A DNA stretch of 64,000 bases from Dipylidium caninum (Eukaryota > Platyhelminthes > Cestoda > Cyclophyllidea > Dipylidiidae). The translations under genes and the position numbers were made by a program. Shown here one piece after another: positions 11,301 to 22,275 of this stretch. The stretch is taken from assembly GCA_017562135.1 (NCBI GenBank), contig QEYB01001528.1, positions 310,001 to 374,000 on the forward strand, in the 5' to 3' direction. Positions within the stretch are counted from its first letter, which is position 1. Each line of letters opens with the position of its first letter. Under the pieces are notes generated by a model. It was not told the DNA's origin. It did no database searches and was given only the letters and a program-made list of their open reading frames with translations.

Positions 11301-14300
11301 TTGCTGGCACTTAACGAGAAACAGGCAGTGGAAGCACCTGAGGAAAGTGTAGCTGGCAATTTACCTTCAAACCGGATGTTCTACACCGAAAATGTCACTC
11401 GGAGCGGTAAGTTAAGAGCACCGCGAACTGAAAAATGGCTCAAGAGGTGAACTGCTTACACCCTTGTCTCCATTCTTCTGAAGTTTTGGGCATATCCACA
11501 GTGCCTAAACCGAGACAAATGTTTTGCCTCCACAAATTCCCATCAAGTTTCCGTGGCCAGAGGGGAGGGAACAAGGTGTTCCAACGCTTTAGCTTACTAA
11601 ACGGCGAAAACGAGGCACCGTTGGGCAGACAGACTTTGTGACGACCTACTTAGACAAATTTGCCGAGATGATTGAGAGATAGAAGCCTAGACGTCCCTTC
11701 AAAGCGACGGGAGAAGTACAGATGGGAGACCGGAGGACCTTCGCACCGGACGACAGTCCTCCAAGCCCGCCCGCGTGACAGAGCAACTTTTAGAACAAAA
11801 TTACAATATTGCTTCTGACAGTCTTGTTACTCTCGATACGGACTATTTTGACTCTTCTGGTTGTCAGTCCCCCCGGAATCAGTAAGTTAAAATATCATCA
11901 ACTTATCCGAGGTAGGAGCGAAGGCAGAGGAGGCATTAACAAGAAGCAGCGTACCTCTTCCCTAGAGGGAAAGAAAATAAGGAGAAAGGGTGTGAAGGAG
12001 TGTGTTTGTGAAGAGGAGCATGTCTGACAGCGCAACTTACTCGGCCGAGACGAGGGCGAAGAGGAGAACCAGAAGGAGGAGGAGAAGGAGAGGGCGGAGC
12101 TGCGTTGGCATAGGACGAAACGACCGTCGGACGCGCAGTAGAAGTGAGAAGCGTCAATGTTTACCCGTGAATTTATACTTGAGCCAGGCCGACCTCGTCC
12201 ACGCAGGCGGACGCTGGGACACCGAGCCTCAGTCAGCATTTTTATGTACACAAATGACCGAAGCCGCAGTGACCCCAGGGGCGACCTCGGACGATGCACT
12301 CGAGTGCGGCGTCCGAGTGGACTAAGAGGTTTTTTCTGAGGAGATTTGAGAGCTATTTTAGGTTGGCGAAGGTGTTAGGCAAGGAAAGGGTCAGTCGAAG
12401 GTTGTGGCCTCCCTGATTTCTCCCTTCCGCGGGGCGAACACTCCGATGTCGAGTGAAAATGTGAGTGGACAACACGTAAGACATTGTCAGGCCCCAATAA
12501 ACTCGTTTTTAAGGGCATCTCATGACTTTTAGCCTCAATAAGCGCGCCTGTTTTTCCGGTTATCACGTTTCATTGCTTTTATCGGGCCGAAACAGTCCTC
12601 GTTGTTGACAGACACAGCGGGAAGAGGTCAACAAAGGCGGTTTGGAGGAAGTGGATCGCCCACTCGCAGTCGGGTGGTTACAACACCGCCTGCGTATTTA
12701 CACTCATCGCCTCAATTAAACACTCTCTGTTTACTTAAACAGTCCAACTCTTCAGTCGGTCGCGCCGCCGAATTTCACTCGGGAGGCGAAAAGCGACTCT
12801 CCTCCGAATGGAATGGGGGCGGACCTCCGGCGACTCGTTACAACCTCGAAATGCCCGCCAGCTGGGCGACCTCGTTCAGCCTTTCCTGTGCACCATGAAA
12901 TTTGACAATCCAGCTAATGTTTATTTCTCACACGCAAGGAAAAGCGACCGAACAAGAGTTCTCTGCCTCTGGTGAACAGTGACGAGAGACTCCAACCTCC
13001 GAGACTAACCTCGACTCGCCTTTGGGAGGCAATTCGTCTTCTCGGCCACTTTGGGGCGAACAAGGAGGCCTCTTGGGTGACAGAATGAACAAAAATCTAA
13101 ATTCCAGTGGCGATCAGAAGGACGATTGGATATTAGCGGAGAAAATTATCTCATCAGAGGCATATTTGTATGAAATCTCCAGAATAAATGGGAGGTTTCA
13201 ACTGACTGCTTGCCAAACACGGTTGAAGCCACAAAGACAGTGTTTCACCATGAGAATCCAGCAGACAGTAGCGTCTGGTTCAGAATCCCTGCGGAACAGT
13301 TGGTGTCCTCGCTTGTGTTCTTAGTATCGTAAAGTTTGGCACTCACTTAAAGGAAGATGCCTGCTTCTCTTCGCCCTTGGTTTGACAGGAACGCTATTTG
13401 CGGATTTTCATTCGGATGCTTCGCCTCTAGAAGCGTTTAGCGGAAGCGCAGGTTTCTTCACTTTTTATTGGCGCAATTGTCGCTCCACCGTGTCCACTAT
13501 TCAACCTCATCGGTAGAAGACGCTGGCAAATATGGACAATGAACGACTTCCAGATCTCAACCATACAGTTCCTACTGCCATCTTTTTTAGGAAGGAATCC
13601 ATTCTAATGAAGGAGACAGAGGTGGTGTGCCGGAGATCGAGCTCGTGGAGCAAAAGACTTCTCTACGATGACTAGCTGAAGGGAGGTATCAATTTCTATA
13701 AAAAGAAATGAAATAAAAATGGACGACAGCCAAGTACGCATGCATAATTCTGATAGCGGGTACGAGGGGGCTTTAAAAGTAAACAATTAGCTAATCAATT
13801 ATTTCTCAGAGTTTATTTTAAACTCTACTTAAATGATGACAGTAGATATTCAAACAGAAATAAACTTCTACAGAGAGGGAAGGAAACCCTAGAAAAAATA
13901 ACCACGAAGTAAATGGACAGCTAAACTGACCTCTTAAAATGGTGCTTACTGTAAACGTCTTTAAAACATAGTACGTGATTTTGTCAAAACGGCGTTATAA
14001 AGTAGAATTTGGCAAAACGGAGAGGCAGTGCGCTTAAAAATCGGCCACCAACTTACTTCATGTACTCCTCTCAGGTCTATTAGACTTTGTCTTTCCAAGG
14101 TTCCTCGCTTTTCGTACCCACAAGTAATGAAGGTTTCAAAAATTCCGGTCAATTCCTACCTGACTGAACTGATGCCTGTTACTTAACGTGAAGCCCAGCA
14201 TTCTGAGGGACAAAAGGGTTTATATTAATAGTTAGAATTCCCAGAGATCAACTTAAGTAATTATATGAAGCGCAGCAATAAAATCGCGAGAATAAAGGGT

Positions 14301-14880
14301 AATTAAATGAGCATTTCAGAATATTTCGAAGTCCCCCTCTCTCGGACGCCACCACAGTTAAAAAGAGGCATGTTCTCCTTGAGGGATTCTGTGCTCTCAA
14401 CTAACCAAATTTTCCCGAACCAGTTATTTTTTTGTTTCCTTCACATAGTTCACGGTGACATTTTCCCACGTAGACACCTGAAAGACGGATGACTAAGATA
14501 AAGACGAACACATTGGCTCCCCTTTCTATCTCCTTTCATCTACTTAACAGTGTGTCTTATGTCGCCTTCTGCATATCTAACATCCATTCTTCATTCATTC
14601 CATCTGTTCTTTTCATGTCGACTTGATGAAGGAGAAGTAGAGGGAAGTCGTGACCGTGATGACTGTGTCCCATTCTACGTCTGCGCAACACTTGAAAATT
14701 GGTGAAGCACTGATTCCTATCCGATGAAAAAACGAGTCTCTTAGGCATCAAGACATCACGCAGAGCAATTTTACGCACAACTATGTAAAGTTCTAAACTA
14801 TGAAATTATAATCAACAAGCTTCCTTTCACACATTTTATAATTAAATAGGTGTGGTTTTCATAAGCTATGTCAGTGTAAT
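8348..14880. other. Long stretch without a supported gene
   Basis: Composition shifts from GC-rich to AT-richer at about 9.9 kb. There is a GGA tract at 8,619-8,640 and a purine-rich plus strand at 11.9-12.1 kb, which produces an Arg-rich open frame that I do not trust. I see no domain, poly-A-supported exon, RNA gene or repeat array. Confidence 0.5.
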
Positions 14881-14883
14881 GGG

Positions 14884-15021
14884 GCGAGCGTATGTGCGCA
14901 CGAGCGCAGCATCCACCAATGAGATCGCGAGTTGCTCAACCCCCCTTTCGCGCGGCAAAGTGATGCTCGCTTCTCATTGGCTGACGGCACGGACGCGGCT
15001 GCGCACCAGCGGACAGGAGAG
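14884..15021 (+). promoter_or_regulatory. Possible promoter with two CCAAT boxes
   Basis: A GC- and CpG-rich patch in AT-rich surroundings. It has a CCAAT box in CACCAATGAG (~14,917) and an inverted one in TCATTGGCTG (~14,976). The region ends at an ATG that opens a frame with a donor site. No TATA box is visible. Confidence 0.4.
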
Positions 15022-15078
15022 ATGTCTTTAGCGGAAAAAGCGGAAGCGAATCGTCGGGTAATCGGGGAGGAGCTAGAG
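15022..15078 (+). CDS. Possible first coding exon, unknown protein
   Basis: ATG followed by 18 charged, helix-forming codons (MSLAEKAEANRRVIGEELE), then a donor GTGCGT in phase 0. It lies directly after the CCAAT-box patch, as a first exon should. Joining in phase 0 to an acceptor at 15,196 (TTTCCTCAG) continues the helix with KMYFEAQKLMNS and then a stop, giving only 31 residues. Either this is a micro-protein or the second exon is wrong and the gene goes on elsewhere. I do not recognise the family. Confidence 0.35.
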
Positions 15079-15196
15079 GTGCGTGAATTTGTTTTTGAAG
15101 GTGTTCCCCTTCATATTATACTAATTAACGAAGACATTCCCCTTTTTCTTATTATTTTAAGTGGGTACATTACCCGTAGACATAATCTTTCCTCAG

Positions 15197-15235
15197 AAAA
15201 TGTATTTTGAAGCGCAGAAATTGATGAACAGTTGA
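15197..15235 (+). CDS. Possible second exon of the 15.0-kb candidate
   Basis: Follows a pyrimidine tract and CAG, and is in phase with 15,022-15,078 across a 118-nt intron. It ends in TGA after 12 codons. The short product makes this model doubtful. Confidence 0.2.
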   Translation, partial: KMYFEAQKLMNS

Positions 15236-18095
15236 GTGCTTTTGCGAGGGGTGCAGGGCAGTTCCATTAAGCCTAGTTATTGCAGTAACGTTGAAACAAA
15301 CTGCCCAATTTACTTCTCGATCAAAATATTCGCCGTCCCGAAATTCCCGAAGAGATGGCAATTATGGTTTCGCGGTATGATTTGGCGCGGGTTCGTTAAT
15401 CTTGTGTAGGCAATCTCATTTATGGTGACATGATTTGGAAATCTTCTTTTGCGTGGCTAGCCTTTATGGACATTTTCCCTTGCAGTTTGTGAATTCGAGG
15501 GAAATTTGATACTTTCATGATTTGGAAATCGTCAGAAGTAGCTCAGGGTGTCCGTTAGGCGGTGCAAGCGGCGCTTGACCGCGATTCGCTGAATCTCTCA
15601 CCTGAACACCAGATTCTCCAACTTTCACCCTTCCCCGGCAATCGGGAAAATTAGGCAAAAGCAACCTCTGTTTTACGTCTTAGTACGTCGTGCGAGGCTT
15701 TCCAGCCCCCAAATGGGGAAAAGGAAGTCGCCTTGAGTACCTAACGCAGATGGACAACACGTCTGCGCTCCTAGTGCAAACAACGAAGAAATATCGCAGA
15801 GGTGAACTTAATTCGGTTTCTTGTGATTTCAACGAGATGCGGTAAACATTCCTCCTTCTTTGCCGTACCAAAATGTCGCACAACTGCAGTGAAGCAAGTT
15901 ATTGGCCACTTCCGGGCTATCAGCTCCGAAATATAAATCAGCATTGTGCGCCGCCCTCCGCCCTCTACCGAGAGGTGGGCGTCAGCACACTTTTTAGTTG
16001 TCCAATTCGCGGGGGAATGCATCACCATCCTCCTTACTTTACCCTACCAGCGCCGAAATTTCGCCCTATCGGCATAAAAAGCTTTACTTTTCTATATGCG
16101 TTTTCCTTCTCGCCTTAAACTTGAGTGGGCGTCACCTGCCCACCCAACCAGTAAAAGTAGCCATGAAGGAGCAGAAAGCCTTCCGGGGGGTGCAGGACGA
16201 TGTGAGCTGGTGGTGGGAAGGCGCTGGACTATCCGAGGGCCTCCAGTTGTCCAACTCCGCCTGAAGATGCTACACGGCGGCCGGTGGGCGAGTGGCCAGA
16301 GTTCACCGGCCCCAGCATTCCGCCTCTCCCGTCCAGCTGTCCACGCATCACGGGGTGAAGACGGCGACAATGTGATCTTTGTGCCGCTGCGACCGTGCGG
16401 TGCGGTGTGGTGCGCTGCGCTGCGCCTCCGGGTGTGTTATTGCAGCGCGGGGCGGGCATAGCAGGGGCGCGGGGCTTGGCGCGTGCGCCCTCGTATGTGT
16501 GTTCGTGGTGTATCAACTTACCCCCTCAATGCGTACACCTGTGTGTACTGCCTGCACGCGGATGAAACCCGATTCCACCACCTCGAGCGCCACCTCGGCT
16601 GCTCGCTCGCTCGTTCGCTCTCTGGCCCGCCTGAGCTCCACAGACGGTCTTGGCATGTTCGATGACAGCAGGCACAAAGTGTGTGGGTACTTTGTACCGC
16701 TTGGGGCCACCACCGATGCTCGCAATAACAACACTAACAACGTTCTACAAAAGCAATGGAGCCGGTGGTTATGATGACGCTGCTGACAAGGGGTGAGATG
16801 ATGATGGGTCGTGACAAGTCACGTTAATCAATGGTTCGAGGACCTTTTGGCCGCCCTCCTAACCCTTCCAAGTGGTTTCGTGCGGCGAATGGTGGATCTG
16901 CCTCGGAAGAGCCTTACTCATCCACTCCGTCCTCAATGAAGGAGGCGTCAAGGGAGATTTCGTCATCACGGCCGCCTACACAGGGTTTTCGAAGTCCACA
17001 AAGAAAATTCACCTCCACGGGGTCGGGGATGGCGAGCACTCGTCCACCGCAGAAGCCTTCTGTCAGCGCCACCGGCCGATTAGGACTTCGACGACGGGGA
17101 TCCACGGTGCTGCGGCCGGGCTGCGTTCGACATCGCAGTTATGACTTCGTTTGAACACGAAAAGGCGCCAAATGAACATGCAAATGCACGAAATGGGGAG
17201 AAGTTACACGGATAAATTGGGCGAGAAGGCTTTTTCACCTCCCAGCCGTGAACGAATCCCATGAAGGGACATTTTCTTCTCATTCCGCCGTCAGTTCTTT
17301 GCCAAGGTGGCAAGTTGACGCGGAAAGGGGGGGTTTCCTGGGTGCGGGACCTGTTGATCGGGTTGGGTTGGTGGAGACGTGTCAACGTCCACTTTCTCCC
17401 CACTCCGCAGGGAGAAGGGCGAAAGGAGATGCGACCGACCGTGATCTAAGATGAAAGAAAGTAGATGATGAAGGCGTCCACGAGGTCCAAATAGTTGCCC
17501 CGCTGTCAATCCCGCGCCGATCATCTTCAAATGGCGAGACAGAGAGAGAGAAAGAACTCAGGCTTTTTGGGTCGGAGGATCCCTTTGGCTCTTAACTTGG
17601 CCTCGAGCGAGATTGTAGTAGAAAAAAAATCTTTCCAAAGAACGTGAATTTGTATTTTTGCCCCTTCTGCCATCACCGAATGGCGTGAGGAAAGGGGGAC
17701 ATCACACAATCCGGTTTGCCCTCGTTGCAACTCAAATGAGCCTCTTATCTCCCCAAAGTCGCCCTACTTCATGCGTGTTCGGTAATTTTTGGACGGCAGG
17801 AAGCGCAATTCTGCTGTGGCAATCGGTTATTTTCGGCCCGCTGGCACAAGAGGGAAGGAAAGTAATTGGGGGGAAGGGGCCCCAGAGGTCCGCGACAGGA
17901 AAGATGGGCGGATATTTTCAGTCAGAGGACGAGGAAGCGGGTTAAGGGGACGACGAGGGAGGCTTGAAGTGGTCAGTGTGGATGTCCACGAAGGCGTGGC
18001 GCGGTCGAGCGGGACAGCAGTCCTCGCGAAGTGCCTTCCACGCTGAGGCCCCGTTCACCACGAAGTTTCCCTTTCTCCCTCTCTCCGCCACACAG
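15236..18095. other. Region upstream of the zinc-finger gene
   Basis: Upstream exons of the EVI1-like gene could lie here, but none is certain. The only hint is a zinc-finger-like motif at 16,534-16,602. 15.3-16.1 kb looks empty. 16.1-18.0 kb is GC-rich with long overlapping frames on both strands. Confidence 0.4.
16534..16602 (+). CDS. Zinc-finger-like C2HC motif, possible exon
   Basis: The frame reads YTCVYC, 13 residues, then HLGC, so the ligand order is C-x2-C-x13-H-x2-C. The last His-Cys spacing is shorter than in a classical finger. The first finger of vertebrate EVI1 is also C2HC and acidic, so this could be a diverged equivalent. The nearest upstream AG is 70 bp away, and no good donor follows. 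Part of the motif is nearly identical in DNA to the end of the third finger at 19.5 kb (CTCGAGCG.CACCTCGGC). It may be coincidence. Confidence 0.2.
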
Positions 18096-18387
18096 GAAAT
18101 GTACGCCTTGGACTTGAGCATCAACGGGGGCAGACGGGAGAAGACGACAGCCCTCGACGCGGTGGAGATGTCGCCAGAGCGCGGATCCGCCTCCAGCCAA
18201 GTCTCGCATTCGCCACTCGGCATGGCCTCTTCGCCGGCGCTGTCCCTCCTCAACTGCTACTACAATTCCTGGCTGTTGAGCACCCTCTCCCTCAACAACG
18301 CCATCCACCGCCTCGGCTGTCGCGAGACTGTCCCCAACGGCGCCCTCGACTTGGTGATGGTGAAGTCGAAAAGGAGTGAGGCCACGA
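18096..18387 (+). CDS. EVI1/MECOM-like gene, penultimate exon
   Basis: A pyrimidine-rich acceptor ending CACAG precedes it and a strong donor A|GTGAGTG follows. It starts in phase 0, ends in phase 1, and joins in frame to the zinc-finger exon at 19,202. The ~97 codons hold two Leu-Asp-Leu motifs: YALDLSI at the start and GALDLVM near the end. In EVI1 and PRDM16 the region before the C-terminal fingers carries two CtBP-binding motifs (PFDLT and PLDLS). The position and LDLS core fit, but both motifs here lack the leading proline. Between them is a Ser-rich and then Leu/Asn-rich stretch. CtBP recruitment for repression is inference from the family. Confidence 0.7.
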
Positions 18388-19201
18388 GTGAGTGATTTTA
18401 CCCGGGCTCTTTTGCGCTTGACCGGAGGGTCGAGGGCCGAGGACAACGCCGGGCGCCTCGCCCCTGCGAAGTGTCACAGCCCAACTGCCTCCGTCCTGCC
18501 TTTTAAGTTGTGCTTTCTTTTGACCCCAACTTCAACGAGAACTCGTCGCATTGGAACACCGCCGCTGGTGGCGTCACCGACTTGAACCGCGTGGACGAAA
18601 CGGAGAGGCGGGACTAACCAAGTCCGCCGAGAATTATCAGTGGTGCAGTCGGTTGAACCTTTTGAGGGGCTTCCACGCCCGCTGACGTGCGAATTTATCC
18701 TTGTCGACCAAACACAGGATGAACTAATGACTATTTGGAATTCCTGGGGAACTGCGAGCCAGTAGATGCGCAGTCCCCACCTTCCGGCCCTGACAGGCGT
18801 CAAATTGTGCGCCAGTGGCCATAAAAGTTAGTGTTGTGCTCAGAAGCTGGGTCTGCCAGCCGAAGAGCAGCCTAATTTGCTTGGTTGGGCAAATGGTTTG
18901 GCATTGCGGGAGGCAAGTCGGTGCTTCGGACGGCAAAAGTGCGGCGACACCCGTAAGGCACAGCCACAGGGCTGCATCCGAGTTTCCAGCCTTTTTCTTC
19001 CACATTCATCATGGCGAGCATTCTGCGCTTCAACCATTCCCTCAACGCAGTCGACGAGGAAGGTGTGTAGCGCGTCTGCTCCTCGAAACCACCCTCGAGT
19101 TCGTTTCATCCGCCCCCAACCCCACACCACCGCGCTTTTTGTTGAGTTGATTTATTCTGAAATCACGGAGTTCGGTGAAAAGTTAACCACAGCATTTTCA
19201 G
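18388..19201 (+). other. Intron of the EVI1-like gene
   Basis: 814 nt, phase 1, GTGAGT at the 5' end and ACAGCATTTTCAG at the 3' end. A 229-codon open frame runs from within it into the finger exon, but the portion before 19,202 is intronic under this model. Confidence 0.75.
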
Positions 19202-19566
19202 CCCATAGCAAGTCGACGGCTCCATCATCGTCGGCGGCGGCGTCGACGTCGGCGGCAATGACAGCCTTGCAGGTGGGGCCCGCGGCCGCGAAATCGCGTT
19301 ACCAGTGTCCGCACTGCCACAAGGTGTTTCCGCGCTCCGCCAACCTCAACCGCCACCTGCGTACACACACCGGGGAGCAGCCGTACTGCTGCAGTGAGTG
19401 CAATCGTCGCTTCAGCATCTCCTCCAACATGCAGCGCCACGTGCGCAACGTCCACCAACTCGAGCGCCCCTTCGTGTGTCCGCACTGCGCCCGCGCCTTC
19501 GCCCAACGCACCAATCTCGAGCGGCACCTCGGCCACCACGCCAACCTGAAGGTGAAACGACTGTGA
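19202..19566 (+). CDS. EVI1/MECOM/PRDM16-like three-finger terminal exon
   Basis: Sequence-specific DNA-binding transcription factor, nuclear. After ~35 Ser/Ala-rich residues come three adjacent C2H2 fingers: [21 protein letters not shown], a TGEQPY linker, [19 protein letters not shown] with a four-residue His spacing, and [21 protein letters not shown]. The words FPRSANL, SISSN.QRHVRN and Q.TNL.RH, in this order, match the second zinc-finger domain (fingers 8-10) of EVI1/MECOM and PRDM16 and their relatives hamlet and egl-43. The stop comes seven residues after the last His, so the acidic tail of vertebrate EVI1 is missing. The fingers are almost certain. The orthology is likely. The first finger domain and any PR domain were not seen in the window. 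Confidence 0.9.
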
Positions 19567-19606
19567 TTTGGACGGAGACGCGTGTGACCATTACGAAATG
19601 ATAGTA

Positions 19607-19612
19607 AATAAA
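19607..19612 (+). terminator. Polyadenylation signal of the EVI1-like gene
   Basis: AATAAA 40 nt after the TGA stop, in an AT-rich patch inside GC-rich sequence. It implies a very short 3' UTR. Confidence 0.75.
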
Positions 19613-20449
19613 CACACCCTTAGCGCTGCCACCGAGGATTTCTGGGTTCCGGCGAATTGTCTTCAAATCGCAATGGAGACGAGAGGAGGAGGAGATGAGG
19701 GGATCGGCGAGGCGGACAGCCCAACCTCGTGGTTCAGGAGAAATTTAAGCCGTGTAAGCATGCTAACGCGGGGCAAATTTGGGATGGGGAGGAGGGATTT
19801 ATTTCCTGAAAACAAAGAGTGCATCGTCGTCGGCATCGCCAGGATGATTTCATGGAGGTAGAAACCATCGGTGACAGCGCCTCCGAGGCATCCCGTTTGA
19901 GGTAGTTAATTTGTCCTTCGACAGCTGAAAAAAGTGGTGCATGAAGAGGGCGGCATCAGCAGTCATGCGTCACGGGGGTGCGGAAGCCTTCGGCGAGAAG
20001 ATCCACCGAGGTGGGGCCTCCCGCACGGGCGAAGAGGGCGGAGAGGCGACTCCTCCTACTCCGCTCGAGCAGACTCGCGGTGCGACGGGAGAAAGCGTGT
20101 CGTCACAGAAGGGTTCAGGAGAGCGGGAGACGAACTTTCGGTGATCGCTCAGCTCCCGCTAGGCGCGAATACGCTGCCCACAGGCACGCAAAGTCACTTC
20201 AGCGGGGAGAAGATGGCTGAACATCGTCTCGCGGAGCGCCGAGGATGTTCGTGGCACGCATTTCCGGTGCGTACCTTCCACAACGAAGTAAAGCACTTCA
20301 TGCTGAAAAGACCGTCTCGCGGTGGTAAGGACGGGGAAAGGAAAGTGGAGGCGGAGAGCTGTGGGATTCGCCACCCTCGTCATCAGATCCATTCAAGGAG
20401 GTCAGGTGGAAAGCACGAGAAAATAGCATGTCTCTAGGCTCGAGGGAGC
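19613..20449. other. No supported gene
   Basis: Overlapping frames on both strands without domains. A minus-strand frame at 20,159-20,392 is protein-like but has no splice or repeat support of its own. Confidence 0.4.
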
Positions 20450-20725
20450 CTTCGCCTCCAAATGCATCCACGTCTTCGCCTCGAACGTGCCTATCGGTGG
20501 CAATCCCGTCGTTTCTCCGGCTTTGCTGATACCGAAGCGCCGTTTTATGCGTTGTCCTGGGGTCCGCAGGTGGAGGACGAGTTTGACGTCCAGACAATCA
20601 TGTCGTGCGGGGTTTTCCACTTGCACAGCCGCAGGAATTCGCCACGACGAGTCCGGGTGGACGAGAGGACCCGGTCGGGAAGTCGAGTGACGAGGCAGAC
20701 CAGTTGTCAGAGGCGCTCAACGAGT
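20450..20725 (-). repeat. Duplicated block, copy 1
   Basis: Similar to 21,960-22,275 in the same orientation. Best-matching core: GAGTTTGACGTCC.GACAATCA.GTCGTGC.GGGTTTT. On the minus strand both copies keep one frame encoding VHPDSSWR/VHKDSPWR, a gap, then NPAR.DC.DVKL.L, with mostly conservative changes. On the plus strand the changes are mostly non-conservative. This suggests that the minus strand once coded, or still codes, for a repeated protein module or an element-encoded protein. Confidence 0.6.
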
Positions 20726-20850
20726 TCTCCCTGAACTCTGAGCCCTTCGACCGAGTGCACTTCACCCGAGGCTGCTCCACACCACCAGGCGGCTCTGGTA
20801 CTCGAGTCGGACGGAAGTCGGAAACATGCAAAGCCCCTCAAAGCATGGAG
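20629..20850 (+). CDS. Possible exon, unknown protein
   Basis: A phase-0 acceptor (TTGCACAG) and a strong phase-0 donor (GAG|GTAAGA) bound 74 codons, including the acidic helical stretch KSSDEADQLSEALNEFSLNS. It overlaps the duplicated block, whose second copy has a broken plus-strand frame, which argues against coding on this strand. No family is recognised and no partner exon was found. Confidence 0.2.
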
Positions 20851-21959
20851 GTAAGACACCCAAACACTGATCAAACGGCATGCGAACATAACGTGTTATT
20901 CGAGGTGGTTTTGGCATGCGATGTCAAACCGGGTTGCAGCGGTGGTTCCATCATTTTTTGCGCAGTTGTGGAGAACCCGCACCCCTCACTCTACTCCGGT
21001 GACATCCAGGCCCGCCCCAGGAGACCCCGAAACCGGTCGCGTTCCAAAGTCCAAAAAGGCGCCTGCGAGGCTGCCTTTGAAGACGACTGCGTTGCGCCTG
21101 CTCGCTGGCCACGCTTTCCTCCGACCGGAGGATTTTGTCTGTCCCCGAAGGGCCACTCCGCTTTGCAGCGCCCCAGAAGGGTCAAAAGCCCTCGCGCTGA
21201 CAGCCCACCCGGGTCAGAATCCTCCCCCTTCATTCGTCGCCAACGTTACTTCGAGCCGCAACAAAGTCGGCGACAGGCTTTTTGTGGCTTTGCTTGTTTA
21301 TTATCCGTAAAAGCACCAAGATGGTGGCCTTGAGCGCGCCTTACGCGGATTGGAGAGGAGCTGGAGCGGCTGAAAGGTCAGACATACCTCAGGCAGCGCT
21401 TCAGTACTTCCGCCTCGCTGGCAGAGTTTTATAAGCAGAATCGCAACTTCGGCCTCAGCGCGTGGAGCCTCCTGTCCCCGTCTGTCCTCTCGACTGACGG
21501 TCCAGCCTCATCGGTGCCTCGTTTAGCTCAGGCGGGTCCAACATAACATCGTAGACGTCGCCTACTTCGTTGAATGGCGGGTGGAATATGAAGTGGCTTC
21601 TCTTGGATCCCCTGTTGAAATTCGCTAAAAAATTGTGCATTTACATGGACAATCCGATGCATACTACATTGCGGAGGCTGCGGACCAGAGGAGCCTTGGG
21701 CCTCACAGTCTTTTATTCCCGACTTGAGAGCCCTTTGTCCTCGTGCATTGACATCCTTTCGACTTTGTGGACGAAATCACATCCATTTTGGAGCTCACAC
21801 CGGTTGCTGTGTTGCATCGCCCCGTACCGGTAAGCAGAAATGTGACATTTGAGAGCCAGCGTCGAGGGGTGACGTTCCCGCCACTCCAGGAGTCCTGGGG
21901 AAGATAAATCTGCCGAGAGAATGTCGATGTCCCAGCCACTTCTTCACCGACTTCCACGT
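20851..21959. other. Interval between the two duplicated blocks
   Basis: Minus-strand frames at 21,455-21,640 and 21,703-21,957 are protein-like. Together with the duplicated blocks they could be pieces of one broken or multi-exon minus-strand gene. No splice junction ties them together, so none is called. Confidence 0.35.
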
Positions 21960-22275
21960 CCTCCGCCTCGGGCGTGCGTCCACGTCTTCACCACTTTTGT
22001 TTGTCTCCGCGGCCCTCTTGTCGTTTACCCGACTGTGAAGGCACCCAAGTGTAGTTTGATGCGTCGACGTCACCACGTTTGCAACGCCGTCGTGGATGTT
22101 ACCAGCGAAGGATGAGTTTGACGTCCCGACAATCACGTCGTGCAGGGTTTTTCACGTACACAATCGCATTAATTCGAGTATTCTGTGAATTGCGCCATGG
22201 CGAGTCCTTGTGGACGGGCAGGGCGAAGTGGGAAAGCCGAGCGGCGATGTGGACACTAAGTCCGGACTGGTTATC
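21960..22275 (-). repeat. Duplicated block, copy 2
   Basis: Partner of 20,450-20,725. The minus-strand frame is open from about 22,389 to the end of the shared motif and then meets a stop, whereas copy 1 reads on. Related short words (TCCACGTCTTC) extend the similarity towards the left edge. Confidence 0.6.

Noticed and set aside
12002..12325. Arg-rich open frame
   Set aside because: The Arg run comes from a purine-rich tract (GGAGGAGAAGGA type). No real RNA-binding pattern and no splice support.
18877..19201. Open frame upstream of and continuous with the zinc-finger exon
   Set aside because: A good acceptor at 19,201 and a phase-matched upstream exon at 18,096-18,387 show that this part is intron.
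20605..21333. Longest open frame in the window (242 codons, +)
   Set aside because: It spans the duplicated block and then becomes Arg/Pro-rich with no domain. Only its first part has splice-site support, which is listed separately at low confidence.
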